A stretch of 64,000 nucleotides of DNA from Planctomycetaceae bacterium. GTDB taxonomy: Bacteria; Planctomycetota; Planctomycetia; Pirellulales; Lacipirellulaceae. A model generated the notes under the pieces. It was given only the letters and a program-made list of their open reading frames with translations, was not told where the DNA came from and searched no databases. Positions 27,470 to 37,320 of the stretch are shown here, piece after piece. The stretch spans positions 248,001 to 312,000 of the forward strand of contig PABB01000067.1 of the NCBI GenBank assembly GCA_002702655.1, in the 5' to 3' direction. A program made the position numbers and the translations under genes. The stretch's first letter is position 1. The number at the start of each line of letters is the position of its first letter.

Positions 27470-27496
27470 GTGCCACTGCTGGCTCGCCCAGCAGTG
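27470..27496. repeat. REP family C, half copy
   Basis: GTGCCACTGCTGGCTCGCCC and the following CAGCAGTG form the left hairpin of family C, found complete at 43702 and 56512. The right half is missing. It lies 15 bases after ilvN. Confidence 0.7.
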
Positions 27497-27641
27497 TCGT
27501 GTCGGGTAGGCAAATCACGAACCGCTCGCACCGCGACCGGCACGCACGACGCGTCCGCCCTGCTCCGGCTGGAAGCCGCCAACCGATTCAATCACTCGGC
27601 GCTAGTGCGCCTGACGACTCATATCTTCTTTCAGACTGTAG

Positions 27642-28658
<1,017 letters not shown>

Positions 28659-28771
28659 GCGCTGTCGCGAAGTCGGTAGGGGGTAGTCGGTAGCCGGTAG
28701 TTTTTGTGACCGACGCCCTCCGCCGCGTCACTCCCCATTGAGCCGGCGGCCTTGGCCGCCGCGCGCTCGCC

Positions 28772-29383
28772 ATGACCAATCGCCCGCTGTGGTGCTACCG
28801 GTTGGCGCTCGTCTGCGGCGCCGTGCCGCTGCTGGCCGGGTTGGCGATTCTCGCCGCCTTTGCGGCGACGGAGTGGGATGGTTTTGTCGTTGCTGGCCTT
28901 ATCTGTTTTTATGCCGGCGCGGTTTGCTTCGTCATCGGCGGGATCGCGCTCGCCGTGCGCGCGTATCTGTTGCGCGATCAGTCCGAGCGAAAATTCCGCT
29001 GGCTGCCCGGCGGGCTCCTGCTGCTTTGCTGGCCCGCGGCGGTGTTCTGCCTGTTCTGTGGCCTGAAGATCATCTCGAAGTACGCGGTCATCGTGCAGAA
29101 CGACTCGCCGCACGTCCTGACCGCAGTCGAGTTGATCGGCGGCGGGTGCGACGGTGCGATCGGCGATGTTCCCGCCGGCGAGACCCGTCGCATCAACCTG
29201 TGGTTTCACTGCGACGATGAACTGCGCATGCGCTTCAAACGCCAAGGCGAGGAGCATTCTGTCTTGGTCGACAGCTACGTGACAGCGAATCTGGGCGGAA
29301 AGAAGCGCCTCGTCGTTCGCCTCGATGGCGGCGTCGACGTGCAGGATCACGCGGGCGATTCGCGGCCGGAAGCCAATCGATGA
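28772..29383 (+). CDS. Membrane protein, unknown function
   Basis: The 203-residue protein has three hydrophobic helices in its first 110 residues (LALVCGAVPLLAGLAILAAF, GLICFYAGAVCFVIGGIALA, LPGGLLLLCWPAAVFCLFCG) and a C-terminal soluble beta-rich domain (VIVQNDSPHVLTAVELIGGG, INLWFHCDDELRMRF). I do not recognise the family. It follows ilvC by about 110 bases, with a short GTCGGTAGGGGG repeat in the gap. The ATG at 28772 is the only plausible start. Confidence 0.65.
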   Translation: MTNRPLWCYRLALVCGAVPLLAGLAILAAFAATEWDGFVVAGLICFYAGAVCFVIGGIALAVRAYLLRDQSERKFRWLPGGLLLLCWPAAVFCLFCGLKIISKYAVIVQNDSPHVLTAVELIGGGCDGAIGDVPAGETRRINLWFHCDDELRMRFKRQGEEHSVLVDSYVTANLGGKKRLVVRLDGGVDVQDHAGDSRPEANR

Positions 29384-29443
29384 ATTCGTCCGCAAGGGGG
29401 CGATATCCCCGCGTGGTCGAGATGTCGTTTGTGAGACACGACT

Positions 29444-29519
29444 GGGTGGCTGGGGACGTAGCGCAGCGAAGCCCCCAGGATTCCCACTGGGGGCTCCCTC
29501 CGGTCGTCCCCAGCCACCC
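29444..29519. repeat. REP family E, copy 2
   Basis: It has the same stems as the copy at 26667 (GGGTGGCTGGGGACG with CGTCCCCAGCCACCC; CCCCCAG with CTGGGGG). It lies between an unknown membrane protein gene and a protease gene. Confidence 0.85.
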
Positions 29520-29629
29520 CGATTTGCGTCAAATGGTATCACCACCCCCGCGGGGCCAACTGGCGGCGGGCCCGCGGGCGCTCTAGAGTGCAGGTTCCCG
29601 AAGCGAGCGCTCCCTGCATCGAGGCGGCC

Positions 29630-30436
29630 ATGAATCGACCAATTGCCCTCTGTTGTCTCCTGCCCAGTCTGGTTCTAGGCGAGGCGCCGATTGCGCGCGC
29701 TGCGGCTGACGAGGCCCCCGCGATCGGCACGCACGCAGCGGCGGATCACATCGAGGCGTTGCCGCGCACCGTGGACCTCCGCCCCGCCCTGGCGGAACTT
29801 CGCATGCAACCGCGCAGGCAGGGCGGGCGCGGCACGTGCTCGGTGTTCACCACCGTCGCGGCGCTGGAGTTCGCCCTGTCCCGCCGCAGCGGGCGACTCG
29901 AGCCGCTCAGCCCCGAGTATCTCAACTGGGCCGCCAACCAAATCACCGGCAACCACGCGCACGATCGCGGGCAATTCTTCCACAACTTGCTCAAAGGGTT
30001 CGAGAAGTTTGGCATTTGCAGCGAGCGCGAACTGCCGTATGCGGAGCGAATCGATCCCGCGCTGGCGCCATCCCTCGAATTGCAGGCGCACGCTCGCCGC
30101 GTGCTGGAGCAAGGGTTGCGCGTCCACTGGATTCGCCGGTGGACGCCCGAGCAGGGCCTCAGCGATGAGCAGTTCGACCAAATCAAGCGCGTTCTGGCCG
30201 CCGGGTGGCCGGTCGCCGCCGGGTCGGACCACAGCCGGCTGCTGGTCGGCTACGCGGACCAGCCCGATCAACCCGGCGGCGGCCAGTTTGCCACGATGGA
30301 CTCGGGGTCGGGGCGGTTCGACGCGGTCTCGTACGAATTCGCCAAGACGAAGATCGGCGACGCATTTTGGGTCGAGAGCTCGCCAGCCGATGAACCTGCG
30401 CAACACAATGACGAAGGCAATGAAAGTGACGACTAA
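29630..30436 (+). CDS. Secreted papain-like (C1 family) cysteine peptidase
   Basis: The 268-residue product has a signal peptide (MNRPIALCCLLPSLVLGEAPIARA), then VDLRPALAELR and the active-site region QGGRGTCSVFTTVAALEFAL, which matches the QGxCGSCW-type nucleophile helix with Cys kept. A histidine occurs in GSDHSRLLVGY and an aromatic-Gly context follows (GDAFWVESS). It resembles bacterial C1A peptidases with a relaxed active-site helix (CS rather than CW). The C-terminal end overlaps the start of the next gene by about 17 bases, suggesting co-translation. ATG at 29630 chosen for the signal peptide. Confidence 0.75.
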   Translation: MNRPIALCCLLPSLVLGEAPIARAAADEAPAIGTHAAADHIEALPRTVDLRPALAELRMQPRRQGGRGTCSVFTTVAALEFALSRRSGRLEPLSPEYLNWAANQITGNHAHDRGQFFHNLLKGFEKFGICSERELPYAERIDPALAPSLELQAHARRVLEQGLRVHWIRRWTPEQGLSDEQFDQIKRVLAAGWPVAAGSDHSRLLVGYADQPDQPGGGQFATMDSGSGRFDAVSYEFAKTKIGDAFWVESSPADEPAQHNDEGNESDD

Positions 30437-31592
30437 CGTGCGAAACTTCATCCCCCGGACACTCTGCGCTGCGTTGGCGGCCGCCGTCGCTGTCGGCGCC
30501 GCCGGTCTGGCCCGCGGCGAGCAGGCGACGATCTTCGTCGGCACGTACACCCGCGGCACCGACAGCGAGGGGATCTATTCGTTTCGCTTCGACGACGCAA
30601 CCGGCGCGCTGACGCCGCTGGGCGTAACGGGCGATGTGGAAAATCCGTCGTTTCTCGCGCTGCATCCCAGCGGGCAATTGCTGTACAGCTCCGACGAAAT
30701 CAATGACTTCGACGGCGGCGCGACCGGCACGGTCAGCGCGTTTGCGATCGACGCGAACGCGGGGGAGTTGAAGCTCCTGAACCGCGAGCCCGTGGGGGGA
30801 ACCAGCCCGTGTCACCTGAGCGTCGACGCGACCGGCGGCAGCGTGCTGGCTGTCGGCTACGGCAGCGGCACGGTGACCGAGCTGCCGCTCACAGGCGATG
30901 GCCGACTGCAGCCGGCGCGCACCGTACTGACCCACGCCGGTTCAAGCGTTAACAAGGACCGCCAGACCTCGCCCCACCCGCACCAGATCGTGTTGTCGCC
31001 GGATAATCGGTTCGCGCTGGTTCCCGACCTGGGGACCGACAAGATCGTGCAGTACAAGTTCGATCCCGCCAGCGGGCTGGCCGCCAACGCACCGACGCAC
31101 GTCGCCACCGCGGCCGGCGCCGGGCCGCGGCACGTCGCGTTTCACCCCAGTGGCCGCACCGTCTACGCGATCAACGAACTGGACCTGACCGTCGACCAGT
31201 ACGACTACGACGCCGATCGCGGCACGCTCGCCTGTCGGGCCACAGTCCCGTTGCTCCCCGCCGACGCCGACCGCACCGGCGCCTCGGGCGCCGAGATCGC
31301 CGTGCATCCCAACGGCCGCACGCTGTACGCGTCGGTGCGCGGCCCCGACGAGATCGTGGCGTTTCGCATCGACGGATCAAGCGGCGCGCTGACGCCGCTG
31401 CAGCGCGTCTCCACCGGCGGCAAGACGCCCCGGTTCTTCGGCCTGGACCCCAGCGGCCGCTGGCTGCTGGCCTGCAACCAGAACAGCGGCACGATCGTCG
31501 TGTTCCGCGCGGGCAACGACGGACGGCTGGAGCCGACGGCTCACAAAGTCAATGTGCCGGCGCCGGTGTGCGTGGTGTTCGTGCCGAGGTGA
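30420..31592 (+). CDS. Secreted lactonase, seven-bladed propeller (6-phosphogluconolactonase family)
   Basis: This 390-residue protein has a signal peptide (IPRTLCAALAAAVAVGAAGLARG) and repeats with the lactonase pattern: IFVGTYTRGTDSEGIYSF, PSFLALHPSGQLLYSSDE, SPHPHQIVLSPDNRFALVPDLG, PRHVAFHPSGRTVYAINE and PRFFGLDPSGRWLLACNQNS. This is the YbhE/lactonase propeller family; members hydrolyse 6-phosphogluconolactone or other lactones. A secreted form is common in planctomycetes and probably has a different substrate. ATG at 30420 chosen; ATGs at 30390 and 30408 are possible and would overlap the upstream protease gene more. Confidence 0.88.
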   Translation: MKVTTNVRNFIPRTLCAALAAAVAVGAAGLARGEQATIFVGTYTRGTDSEGIYSFRFDDATGALTPLGVTGDVENPSFLALHPSGQLLYSSDEINDFDGGATGTVSAFAIDANAGELKLLNREPVGGTSPCHLSVDATGGSVLAVGYGSGTVTELPLTGDGRLQPARTVLTHAGSSVNKDRQTSPHPHQIVLSPDNRFALVPDLGTDKIVQYKFDPASGLAANAPTHVATAAGAGPRHVAFHPSGRTVYAINELDLTVDQYDYDADRGTLACRATVPLLPADADRTGASGAEIAVHPNGRTLYASVRGPDEIVAFRIDGSSGALTPLQRVSTGGKTPRFFGLDPSGRWLLACNQNSGTIVVFRAGNDGRLEPTAHKVNVPAPVCVVFVPR

Positions 31593-31666
31593 CAAGCGCC
31601 CACGTGGCCAATTCTCTCCGAGAATTGGCCAAACCGGCTTGCCGTAATCGATGGGCATGTTGCATT

Positions 31667-31713
31667 GGTGCCTCAGCATGCCCACAGCAGAAGACTGCCG
31701 TGGGCATGGCACC
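31667..31713. repeat. REP family F, copy 1
   Basis: GGTGCC...CATGCCCAC is followed by a short variable loop and GTGGGCATGGCACC, forming a two-tier hairpin. It is repeated at 35369. It lies in the 260-base gap after the lactonase gene, which holds no other feature I can support. Confidence 0.8.
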
Positions 31714-31852
31714 CGCCGGATGTAGCGGATTGGCGCGGAGGACGGATCGCGAGTCGTCCTTTTGGGTCCTACTCCGCGCTCATCAGCGCAACCCGCGACA
31801 ACCCGCGTTCCAATTCGTGGCACGGTCGTGACGCGATGATATATGACCGTGG

Positions 31853-33190
31853 CTACTCCGGCTGCGCCAGATCCACTGCCACGATCTCCTCGTCGTTGCG
31901 AATGTACGCCGTGCGATTGGCGTAAGCCGGGTGACTCCACACGACGCTGCGGCCGAACGCTTCCCCCGTGGGCTCCAGGGCGTGGAACCGGCCTAGCGGC
32001 TCGAACGCGTCGCGGGTCAGTTTCGCCAACAGCAGGTCGCCGTTCTCGGCCATCAGCAGGTACCGATCGGTGTCGCCCACGCGGGTGACGAAGCAGGTGC
32101 CGTGGTTCACGCGGCGGGTCTCGTCCGGCTGGGTCGCCTTGAACGTCGACCACAGTCGCGAGCCGTCGGCCGCGTCGACCGCCGCCAGGCAGCCCTCGTT
32201 GCAGTCGCTGCCGTACAGCACCCCGTCGACAAACAGCGGCGTGCAGTTCGACGCGAACACGGCTTGGTTCGCCTCGCCCCGCCACAGCGGCTCGGCGCTC
32301 GCGCCGTCGTCGCCCAGTTCGATCATGACCGCTTCGTTGCGGATCCCGCTGGCGTACAGCCGGTCGCCCTCGCGCATCGGCTGGGCGATCGACATTTCGT
32401 ACGCCGGCTTGATGGGCACGCTCCAATATTGCTGGCCGTTGGCGGGGTTCACGCTGGTGACCGCTTCTGGGTTATAGACCAGCAGTTGTCGCACGCCGCC
32501 CGCCTCAATGATCGACGGCGGACAGTACCCGGCCGGTCCGTCGAGCGCTTTCCACACGACTTTTCCAGTTTTGCGGTCAAAGGCGGCCACGCTCTGTCCG
32601 TCGCCGCCGACCATGGTGTACAACAGGTCGCCGTCGATCAGCGGGTGAGCCGAAAAACCCCACAGCGGCGTGTTGGCGCCCAGGTCGTCCTTCAAGCTCA
32701 CGCGCCACACTTCTTTGCCCGCGTCGGCAGTCAGGCAGATCAGGTCGCCCTCGCTGCCCAGCGTGTAGACCAGCCCCTCGTGCACGGTGGGCGTGCATCG
32801 CGGCCCGCACGGGTACGAGATGCCGTAGGGGCACTCGTATTCGTACTGCCAAAGTGGCTCGCCGGTCGCTTCGTCGAGCGCCGTCACTCGCTCGCTGCCG
32901 GCTAACTCGGCCCGTTGGCCCGGGTTGTTGACCGCCTCGCCCGCGGTGCGAACGTAGTCGAACACAAACACGCGGCCGTCGGCCACGGCCGGACCGGCAT
33001 AGCCGCCGGCAATCGGCTGGCGCCACTTCACTGGCAACCCGTCCTCGGGGATTTGCTCGACGATGCCGGACTCGCGATACACGCCGTCGCGATGGCTTCC
33101 CATCCACTGCGGCCAATCGTCGGCGCGGGCGGCCAACGCGGGCAAGGACAGGCAAACGGCAAGAACAACGCGGCAGATGGTCGTGGTCAC
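31853..33190 (-). CDS. Secreted PQQ-like beta-propeller protein
   Basis: The 445-residue product begins with a signal peptide (CRVVLAVCLSLPALAARA) and then DDWPQWMGSHRDGVYRES, the usual planctomycete start of an exported PQQ-like propeller. Repeated blades carry the W-docking pattern (ALDEATGEPLWQYEY, LTADAGKEVWRVSL, FDRKTGKVVWKAL, SVNPANGQQYWSVPI). No PQQ-ligand set typical of quinoprotein dehydrogenases is evident, so it is more likely a binding protein. No ATG precedes the signal peptide in a sensible place. GTG at 33190 (IVTTTICRVV) with GGAG upstream is the likely start. Confidence 0.85.
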   Translation of the reverse strand: MTTTICRVVLAVCLSLPALAARADDWPQWMGSHRDGVYRESGIVEQIPEDGLPVKWRQPIAGGYAGPAVADGRVFVFDYVRTAGEAVNNPGQRAELAGSERVTALDEATGEPLWQYEYECPYGISYPCGPRCTPTVHEGLVYTLGSEGDLICLTADAGKEVWRVSLKDDLGANTPLWGFSAHPLIDGDLLYTMVGGDGQSVAAFDRKTGKVVWKALDGPAGYCPPSIIEAGGVRQLLVYNPEAVTSVNPANGQQYWSVPIKPAYEMSIAQPMREGDRLYASGIRNEAVMIELGDDGASAEPLWRGEANQAVFASNCTPLFVDGVLYGSDCNEGCLAAVDAADGSRLWSTFKATQPDETRRVNHGTCFVTRVGDTDRYLLMAENGDLLLAKLTRDAFEPLGRFHALEPTGEAFGRSVVWSHPAYANRTAYIRNDEEIVAVDLAQPE

Positions 33191-33407
33191 GATGGCTTCT
33201 CTCCACGGTGAGTGACGCGCCGCGCGGTGGCGAGGCGGCAAGAACCTCAAACGACAGTCCTCCAACTGACTCGCTGGGCGCGGCGTGGTCAAGCCATTCG
33301 TTGCGACGTCTGCGGCGGCGGGGTAGGCTTTTCGTATGGCACAGAACGAAACGCCCCGTCGCGGCGGGCAGTGCCAGCCGCGCCGGGCAAATTGCGAGTA
33401 CAACGCG

Positions 33408-33632
33408 ATGGCTCAGAGTTTTCGGCTCGAGAATCCCGACAGCGACGCCACGCTCACGATTGTGCTCTTGGCCGTGATGTTCGGACTGTCGCTAGTCAAC
33501 GTCTGGATCAGGGTCCCTCCGATCACACTGCATCCCATGCCGGTGTTTGCGTTTTTTCTGACGAGGTGGGCGTACAAGCGGCATTACCGACGTCTGCTGG
33601 AAACGCAATCGATGGCTGCGATTGAGGACTAG
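33408..33632 (+). CDS. Small membrane protein, unknown
   Basis: The 74-residue product carries two hydrophobic stretches (LTIVLLAVMFGLSLVNVWI and LHPMPVFAFFLTRWAY) and a basic C-terminus (KRHYRRLLE). An upstream ATG at 33336 would add 24 Arg-rich residues. I do not recognise it. It lies between the divergent PQQ protein gene and another small membrane gene. Confidence 0.4.
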   Translation: MAQSFRLENPDSDATLTIVLLAVMFGLSLVNVWIRVPPITLHPMPVFAFFLTRWAYKRHYRRLLETQSMAAIED

Positions 33633-33753
33633 CGAAATGCAGGATCGATCGCGTCCTGTCGCGGTTCGCCCGTGCATGGCGAATGAGCAGGCGCCGAGAA
33701 TCCCAGCCTGTCGCCCATTTCGCCTTCACTCCTGCTGATCGTGCGAGGGCGTC

Positions 33754-34170
33754 ATGCGGATCATCTGGGCCGTCGCCTGGCCGCTGCTGATCGCCGTGGC
33801 GCCGTTTGTCGTGATGGCGCTGCTGCCCGACAGCGCTTTGGCCGAGCTGGCGGTGGTGTTTCTGGCGCCAATGTTCGCGGCGCTGATCCGCGCGGCCACG
33901 GCGGGGCGCGTGTGGAAGCGAAACGGTATTGCCACGCCGGGTTTCTGGCGCTCGGCAGCCTACGCCGCCGCGGTGGCGCTGCTGATGTTGTTCGAGGGAT
34001 TGATGGCCGTCGTCGCGGTGTCGGAACAGAAGCCGCCCTTTGATTGGTGGGTCTGGGCCGCGTGGTTTTATGCCGGGTACATCGTGATGATGCGGCTGGC
34101 GGTGCTCGGCGGCTGCGCGACGGTTGAACCGGACGACGCGCCCGACGCGGCGAGCGAGCTCGCCGGCTAA
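33754..34170 (+). CDS. Small membrane protein, unknown
   Basis: This 138-residue protein has four predicted helices (IIWAVAWPLLIAVAPFVVMALL, LAELAVVFLAPMFAALIRA, AAYAAAVALLMLFEGLMAVVAV, WVWAAWFYAGYIVMMRLAVLG). It ends in an acidic tail. No family recognised. Codon usage is normal for the region. Confidence 0.55.
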   Translation: MRIIWAVAWPLLIAVAPFVVMALLPDSALAELAVVFLAPMFAALIRAATAGRVWKRNGIATPGFWRSAAYAAAVALLMLFEGLMAVVAVSEQKPPFDWWVWAAWFYAGYIVMMRLAVLGGCATVEPDDAPDAASELAG

Positions 34171-34239
34171 ATGCTGCTGCCGCGGTCGCTATGGTTATTC
34201 ACGACTCATCGCTCCTAGTTTATAGCTCATCGTTGCGAG

Positions 34240-35064
34240 CTACCGACTCACATACCGCTGCGCCGCTTGCCGCGCCGCCGCGTCGCCGGCCAGGTACAGC
34301 GCCGTCTCGGCCGCCGTGCGGGCCCACGTTTTGTGCTGCTTGACCCACAGCATCTTCCCCGTTCCGCTGGCGCTGCAGGTGATCCGCAGCGCGTCGCCTC
34401 GCCAGTTCTCCGGCACGATCAGTCGCACGGTGAACTCGTGCATCCCCTCCAGCGTGGTCTGCGACGAGGGTCGCACCTTGAAGAACACGCCGTGCGCTTC
34501 GTCGATGGTGCCCGCGGCGATGATCGTCTGCTTAGGCGGCACGCGGCATTCTTTTTCGGTGACCACCTCGCGGTCGGTCAGCGTGCCATTGGCCGAGGGC
34601 GCCACGTGCGCCACCACGTTGCCAATCGGCGCAGGGATTTCTCCGCCCAGCGACAGCCCCAGCGCGTGGCCGTTTTCATTGGTCGTGGTGCGTTCGATGG
34701 GCCCGGTAAACTCGCTGGCCAGCGTGGTCTGCGGCGAGAAGCTCAGCACCCGCAGCCGCCGGTCGGGGTCGGTCGCCTCGACGCGCAGCTCCTCGATCTG
34801 CCCGGCGTTGCCCGCCAGCAGATTGACGCTCACGCGCAGGGTGCACTCGACCGCCTTTTCGCCGGGGTACAGCGCGGGGGCTTCGGCGGGATCCAGCTCG
34901 TGACACTCCACCGTGCGAGCAAAGTCAAAGGCGACCGCTGGGTCGTCGGCCGCGGCGGGCGCGGCGCCGGTCGCCAGGAGAGAGACTTGCACTAGCGCGC
35001 CGGCCAATCGGGCGGCGCTGAAAGAAGCGGGGCGGGGCAGCCCGCGGAGAAGCAGGGACGACAT
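34240..35064 (-). CDS. Secreted protein, unknown function
   Basis: The 274-residue product has a signal peptide (FSAARLAGALVQVSLLATGAAPAAA) and a beta-rich mature part with the motif FDFARTVECHELDPAEAPALYPGEKAVECTL, which reads like a planctomycete secreted domain of unknown function. Two cysteines in the mature part (ECHE, VECTL) could pair. No catalytic motif seen. The ATG at 35064 gives the signal peptide. Confidence 0.65.
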   Translation of the reverse strand: MSSLLLRGLPRPASFSAARLAGALVQVSLLATGAAPAAADDPAVAFDFARTVECHELDPAEAPALYPGEKAVECTLRVSVNLLAGNAGQIEELRVEATDPDRRLRVLSFSPQTTLASEFTGPIERTTTNENGHALGLSLGGEIPAPIGNVVAHVAPSANGTLTDREVVTEKECRVPPKQTIIAAGTIDEAHGVFFKVRPSSQTTLEGMHEFTVRLIVPENWRGDALRITCSASGTGKMLWVKQHKTWARTAAETALYLAGDAAARQAAQRYVSR

Positions 35065-35260
35065 CGTTCGGTTCCACCGATTCGCGACGGTGCGCGACGC
35101 TCGTCCTGGGCGCCTGCGACCGCGGTTGTGGGGGCGCCCTTCCTGCCGCGCCCCGCGAGAGTTCGTTCCTTCTGGAAGGTGCTTACGGGACGAGCCGCCA
35201 AGAAGTTCGCGCGGCGCGACAATTCACTACCTGCTAGCAGCGCGTGCCCGCACGTGTTGA

Positions 35261-35289
35261 GTGCCACGGCTCTGTGAGCCGTGCGAACC
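35261..35289. repeat. REP family B, left half
   Basis: GTGCCACGGCTCTGTGAGCC and the following bases match the left hairpin of the family B unit that flanks the second RAYT (48420 and 49096). The right half is degraded. It lies about 200 bases upstream of the preceding secreted-protein gene. Confidence 0.75.
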
Positions 35290-35335
35290 ATGCTGGACCG
35301 CCGCCCCGCTTCACACGGCCTGCTGAACTGGGTGC

Positions 35336-35367
35336 CATGCTCACGCCTGTCGTCAGGCGTGAGCATG
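35336..35367. repeat. Perfect 14-bp hairpin
   Basis: CATGCTCACGCCTG and CAGGCGTGAGCATG pair perfectly around a TCGT loop. The core GCCTG-TCGT-CAGGC recurs at 60703-60716. It is immediately followed by a family F copy. No T-tract follows, so this looks like a repeat and not a terminator. Confidence 0.85.
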
Positions 35368-35368
35368 T

Positions 35369-35421
35369 GGTGCCAGGGCCTCAGCATGCCCACAGCGGAA
35401 GACCGCGGTGGGCATGGCACC
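35369..35421. repeat. REP family F, copy 2
   Basis: It has the same two-tier hairpin as at 31667 (GGTGCC with GGCACC; CATGCCCAC with GTGGGCATG). It is 20 bases beyond the stop codon of the degenerate RAYT-like gene. The 377-base gap 35065-35441 holds this, a family B half copy and the 14-bp hairpin. Confidence 0.8.
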
Positions 35422-35441
35422 TGACGAGATGTTCGCGTCTC

Positions 35442-35918
35442 CTAACGCTGCAAGCCGCGGCGCTGGTCCCACCGCCAGCCTGCGGCCCGGCGCAGCGTCG
35501 CTAGCGTGACGTGCTGAAACTGCGCCGCGTCGCCGATGCGTTGCCGGCGGCCGCGGTGCGACAGCCAGACGCGCTCGCCGCCGCTGTCCAGTTGCGCGGA
35601 CAGCGCGTCGTGCAACTCGCGCCGCACGCGGCTCTCGGGCCGCGCGTCGGGCCAGCTGACCACGGCCTGCACGCTGGCCGCGTCGGTCGACGCTGCGTGC
35701 AGCCGCAGCCCGGCGCGCTCGGCGCCCCGCTGCAACTCGGCCAGCAACGCGCGCTGCGTGGCGTCGTCGAAGCACGCCTGCGGGTCGGCCGCGTGCTCGC
35801 GGTAGCGATCGGCAATCACCCGGTCCGGCAGCAGCAGCTGGCCCCCCGCGGCCGTCGGCCGAGCGGGCTCGCCGCCCCACCGGCCGTACCCGTGCCAGGA
35901 AAACAGATAACACGGCAT
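35442..35918 (-). CDS. Degenerate RAYT-like protein lacking HUH and Tyr residues
   Basis: The 158-residue protein follows a RAYT-like subfamily pattern seen in planctomycetes: YLFSWHGYGRW at the start, LLPDRVIADRYREH, a helix ATQRALLAELQRGAERAGLRLHAASTD and then the strand that normally carries HVH followed by VSW. Here the strand reads ASVQAVVSW, so both metal-binding histidines are replaced (Ser82, Gln84). No tyrosine stands in the usual helix near the C-terminus. The frame is otherwise intact with good codon use and an AGGGGG before the ATG at 35918. It lies between families F and E repeats and may be a domesticated nucleic-acid-binding protein. Confidence 0.6.
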   Translation of the reverse strand: MPCYLFSWHGYGRWGGEPARPTAAGGQLLLPDRVIADRYREHAADPQACFDDATQRALLAELQRGAERAGLRLHAASTDAASVQAVVSWPDARPESRVRRELHDALSAQLDSGGERVWLSHRGRRQRIGDAAQFQHVTLATLRRAAGWRWDQRRGLQR

Positions 35919-36035
35919 GACCAATCCCCCTCGCGGCCAAGTGGTGTATGTGTGTACACCAAATGGTAGGCTTGAAGCCGTCGGCGGTCAAGCAAACTGG
36001 TCGAGTTGGCTTTTCAACATGGCATGTGAATTGGA

Positions 36036-36108
36036 GGGTGGCTGGGGACGAGCGCAGCGTAGCCCCCAGTGGCCCTGGGGGCTCCCTGCGGTCGTCCCCA
36101 GCCACCCC
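36036..36108. repeat. REP family E, copy 3
   Basis: GGGTGGCTGGGGACG pairs with CGTCCCCAGCCACCC and CCCCCAG with CTGGGGG. It lies 118 bases upstream of the degenerate RAYT-like gene and just beyond the terminator of the DUF1559 gene. Confidence 0.85.
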
Positions 36109-36136
36109 ATTTGTGTGCTCTCGCCGCGTGCGCATG

Positions 36137-36171
36137 AAAAACGGCGAAGCGCCGCGGGGGCGCTTCGCCGT
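36137..36171 (-). terminator. Rho-independent terminator of the DUF1559 gene
   Basis: On the minus strand a perfect 13-bp stem (ACGGCGAAGCGCC and its complement) with a five-base loop is followed by a run of T. It starts 27 bases after the stop codon of the DUF1559 protein gene. Confidence 0.9.
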
Positions 36172-36198
36172 GGAGGTCTGAGAATCAGCAGCGCGAGC

Positions 36199-37320
36199 TT
36201 AGTAGCTCCCGTCGCTCACCGGAGGCAGTTGTTTGTCGGGCGTCGAGCCGGAGACTAGGTCGGACGCCTTGCTGTTGGACGTACACAGCTGGCCGTACAC
36301 GACCGGGTCGATCTGGTCGGCGATGAACTGGACCGCTCCGCCCACAAATGCCACATTCACGCCACCAGGATGGTTGCTCGTGGGGAACGCATCGGCGACC
36401 TCGCTGGCATTGCTCGCCGCCCCAGCCCACGTTTGATTGGTTGCGTCGTACGAGCGCCCCATGAACTCCAGCTCATCTTCGGGGCCTTGGGCTTTGACGC
36501 CGTTGATGCGCTGGTTGGGATTGCTCAGCACAGCCGCGGGTTGCTGCCAGCAGAAGCCAAAGTGCCACTTCTGGTCTCTGACGTTCTGCAATTCATTGGC
36601 GGTGTAGGTGTAAGTCGCCGCGTGCAAGTTCTCGGAAATCATCAGCGTGGCCGTCATCCCGTCGCCCTTGGATTGGATGTAGGCGCTGGTCATCACGATT
36701 TCCGGGACATTCTGGATGTCGTTGTAGTCCTGCGGCCCCAGCAGGCCAGTGCTGCCATTGGTGCGCGTGCGATCGAAGAACACGCCATTGGCCGCATTCT
36801 CAGCCGGTTTGAACTGCGATGGCGTGTTGTTGACGAATTGATCCGTTTTCTGGACCCACCCGGCGTTGCCGACGTACGAATTCACGGGCGCCCCGGCGGT
36901 CACGGGCGGATCGCTTGGACAAATCAAGCTCTCCACGTTGGCCACGTCGGTGCCGGGGTTGTACCCATTGGGCAAGCCCGTCGACCAGCGATCCCACAGA
37001 GCCGTTTGCTCGATGTAGGGAAAGGTCATGACCAGCCAGCTCGCCCGTACGACCGGGGCGTCGGGGCCCGTGGCCCCGGTCAGGCCCAGCCGGTTCACGT
37101 ACCCCGGGTAATCCCGCAGCGACGTTTCGCGGTTGGCCAGCGCTTTCTGCAACTGCGTGAGATTGTTCCGGCAGGTGTTCGCGCGGGCCGCTTCGCGAGC
37201 CGCTTGCACGGCCGGCAGCAGCAGGCCGACCAGCGTGCCGATGATCGCGATCACCACCAGCAGCTCGACCAGCGTGAACGCGCGCCGCGGCGTGGCGGCG
37301 GAAGAAAGGGTTTGCCTCAT
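36199..37320 (-). CDS. DUF1559 protein with type IV pilin-like N-terminus
   Basis: The 373-residue product has the prepilin-type leader and helix (RRAFTLVELLVVIAIIGTLVGLLLPAVQAAREAAR), processed after Ala by a prepilin peptidase with Phe methylated in the mature form. A DUF1559 domain (QTALWDRWS..., CPSDPP, H-x-G ending in VNVAFVGGAVQFIAD) follows. DUF1559 proteins are hugely expanded in planctomycetes. They are probably exported or surface-assembled; the function is unknown. ATG at 37320 chosen since the longer frame is unlike the leader consensus. Ends in a stem-loop terminator. Confidence 0.93.
   Translation of the reverse strand: MRQTLSSAATPRRAFTLVELLVVIAIIGTLVGLLLPAVQAAREAARANTCRNNLTQLQKALANRETSLRDYPGYVNRLGLTGATGPDAPVVRASWLVMTFPYIEQTALWDRWSTGLPNGYNPGTDVANVESLICPSDPPVTAGAPVNSYVGNAGWVQKTDQFVNNTPSQFKPAENAANGVFFDRTRTNGSTGLLGPQDYNDIQNVPEIVMTSAYIQSKGDGMTATLMISENLHAATYTYTANELQNVRDQKWHFGFCWQQPAAVLSNPNQRINGVKAQGPEDELEFMGRSYDATNQTWAGAASNASEVADAFPTSNHPGGVNVAFVGGAVQFIADQIDPVVYGQLCTSNSKASDLVSGSTPDKQLPPVSDGSY

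Noticed and set aside
35336-35367. Rho-independent terminator
   Set aside because: Perfect hairpin but followed by GTGGTGCC, not a T-tract, on both strands; it is a repeat unit.
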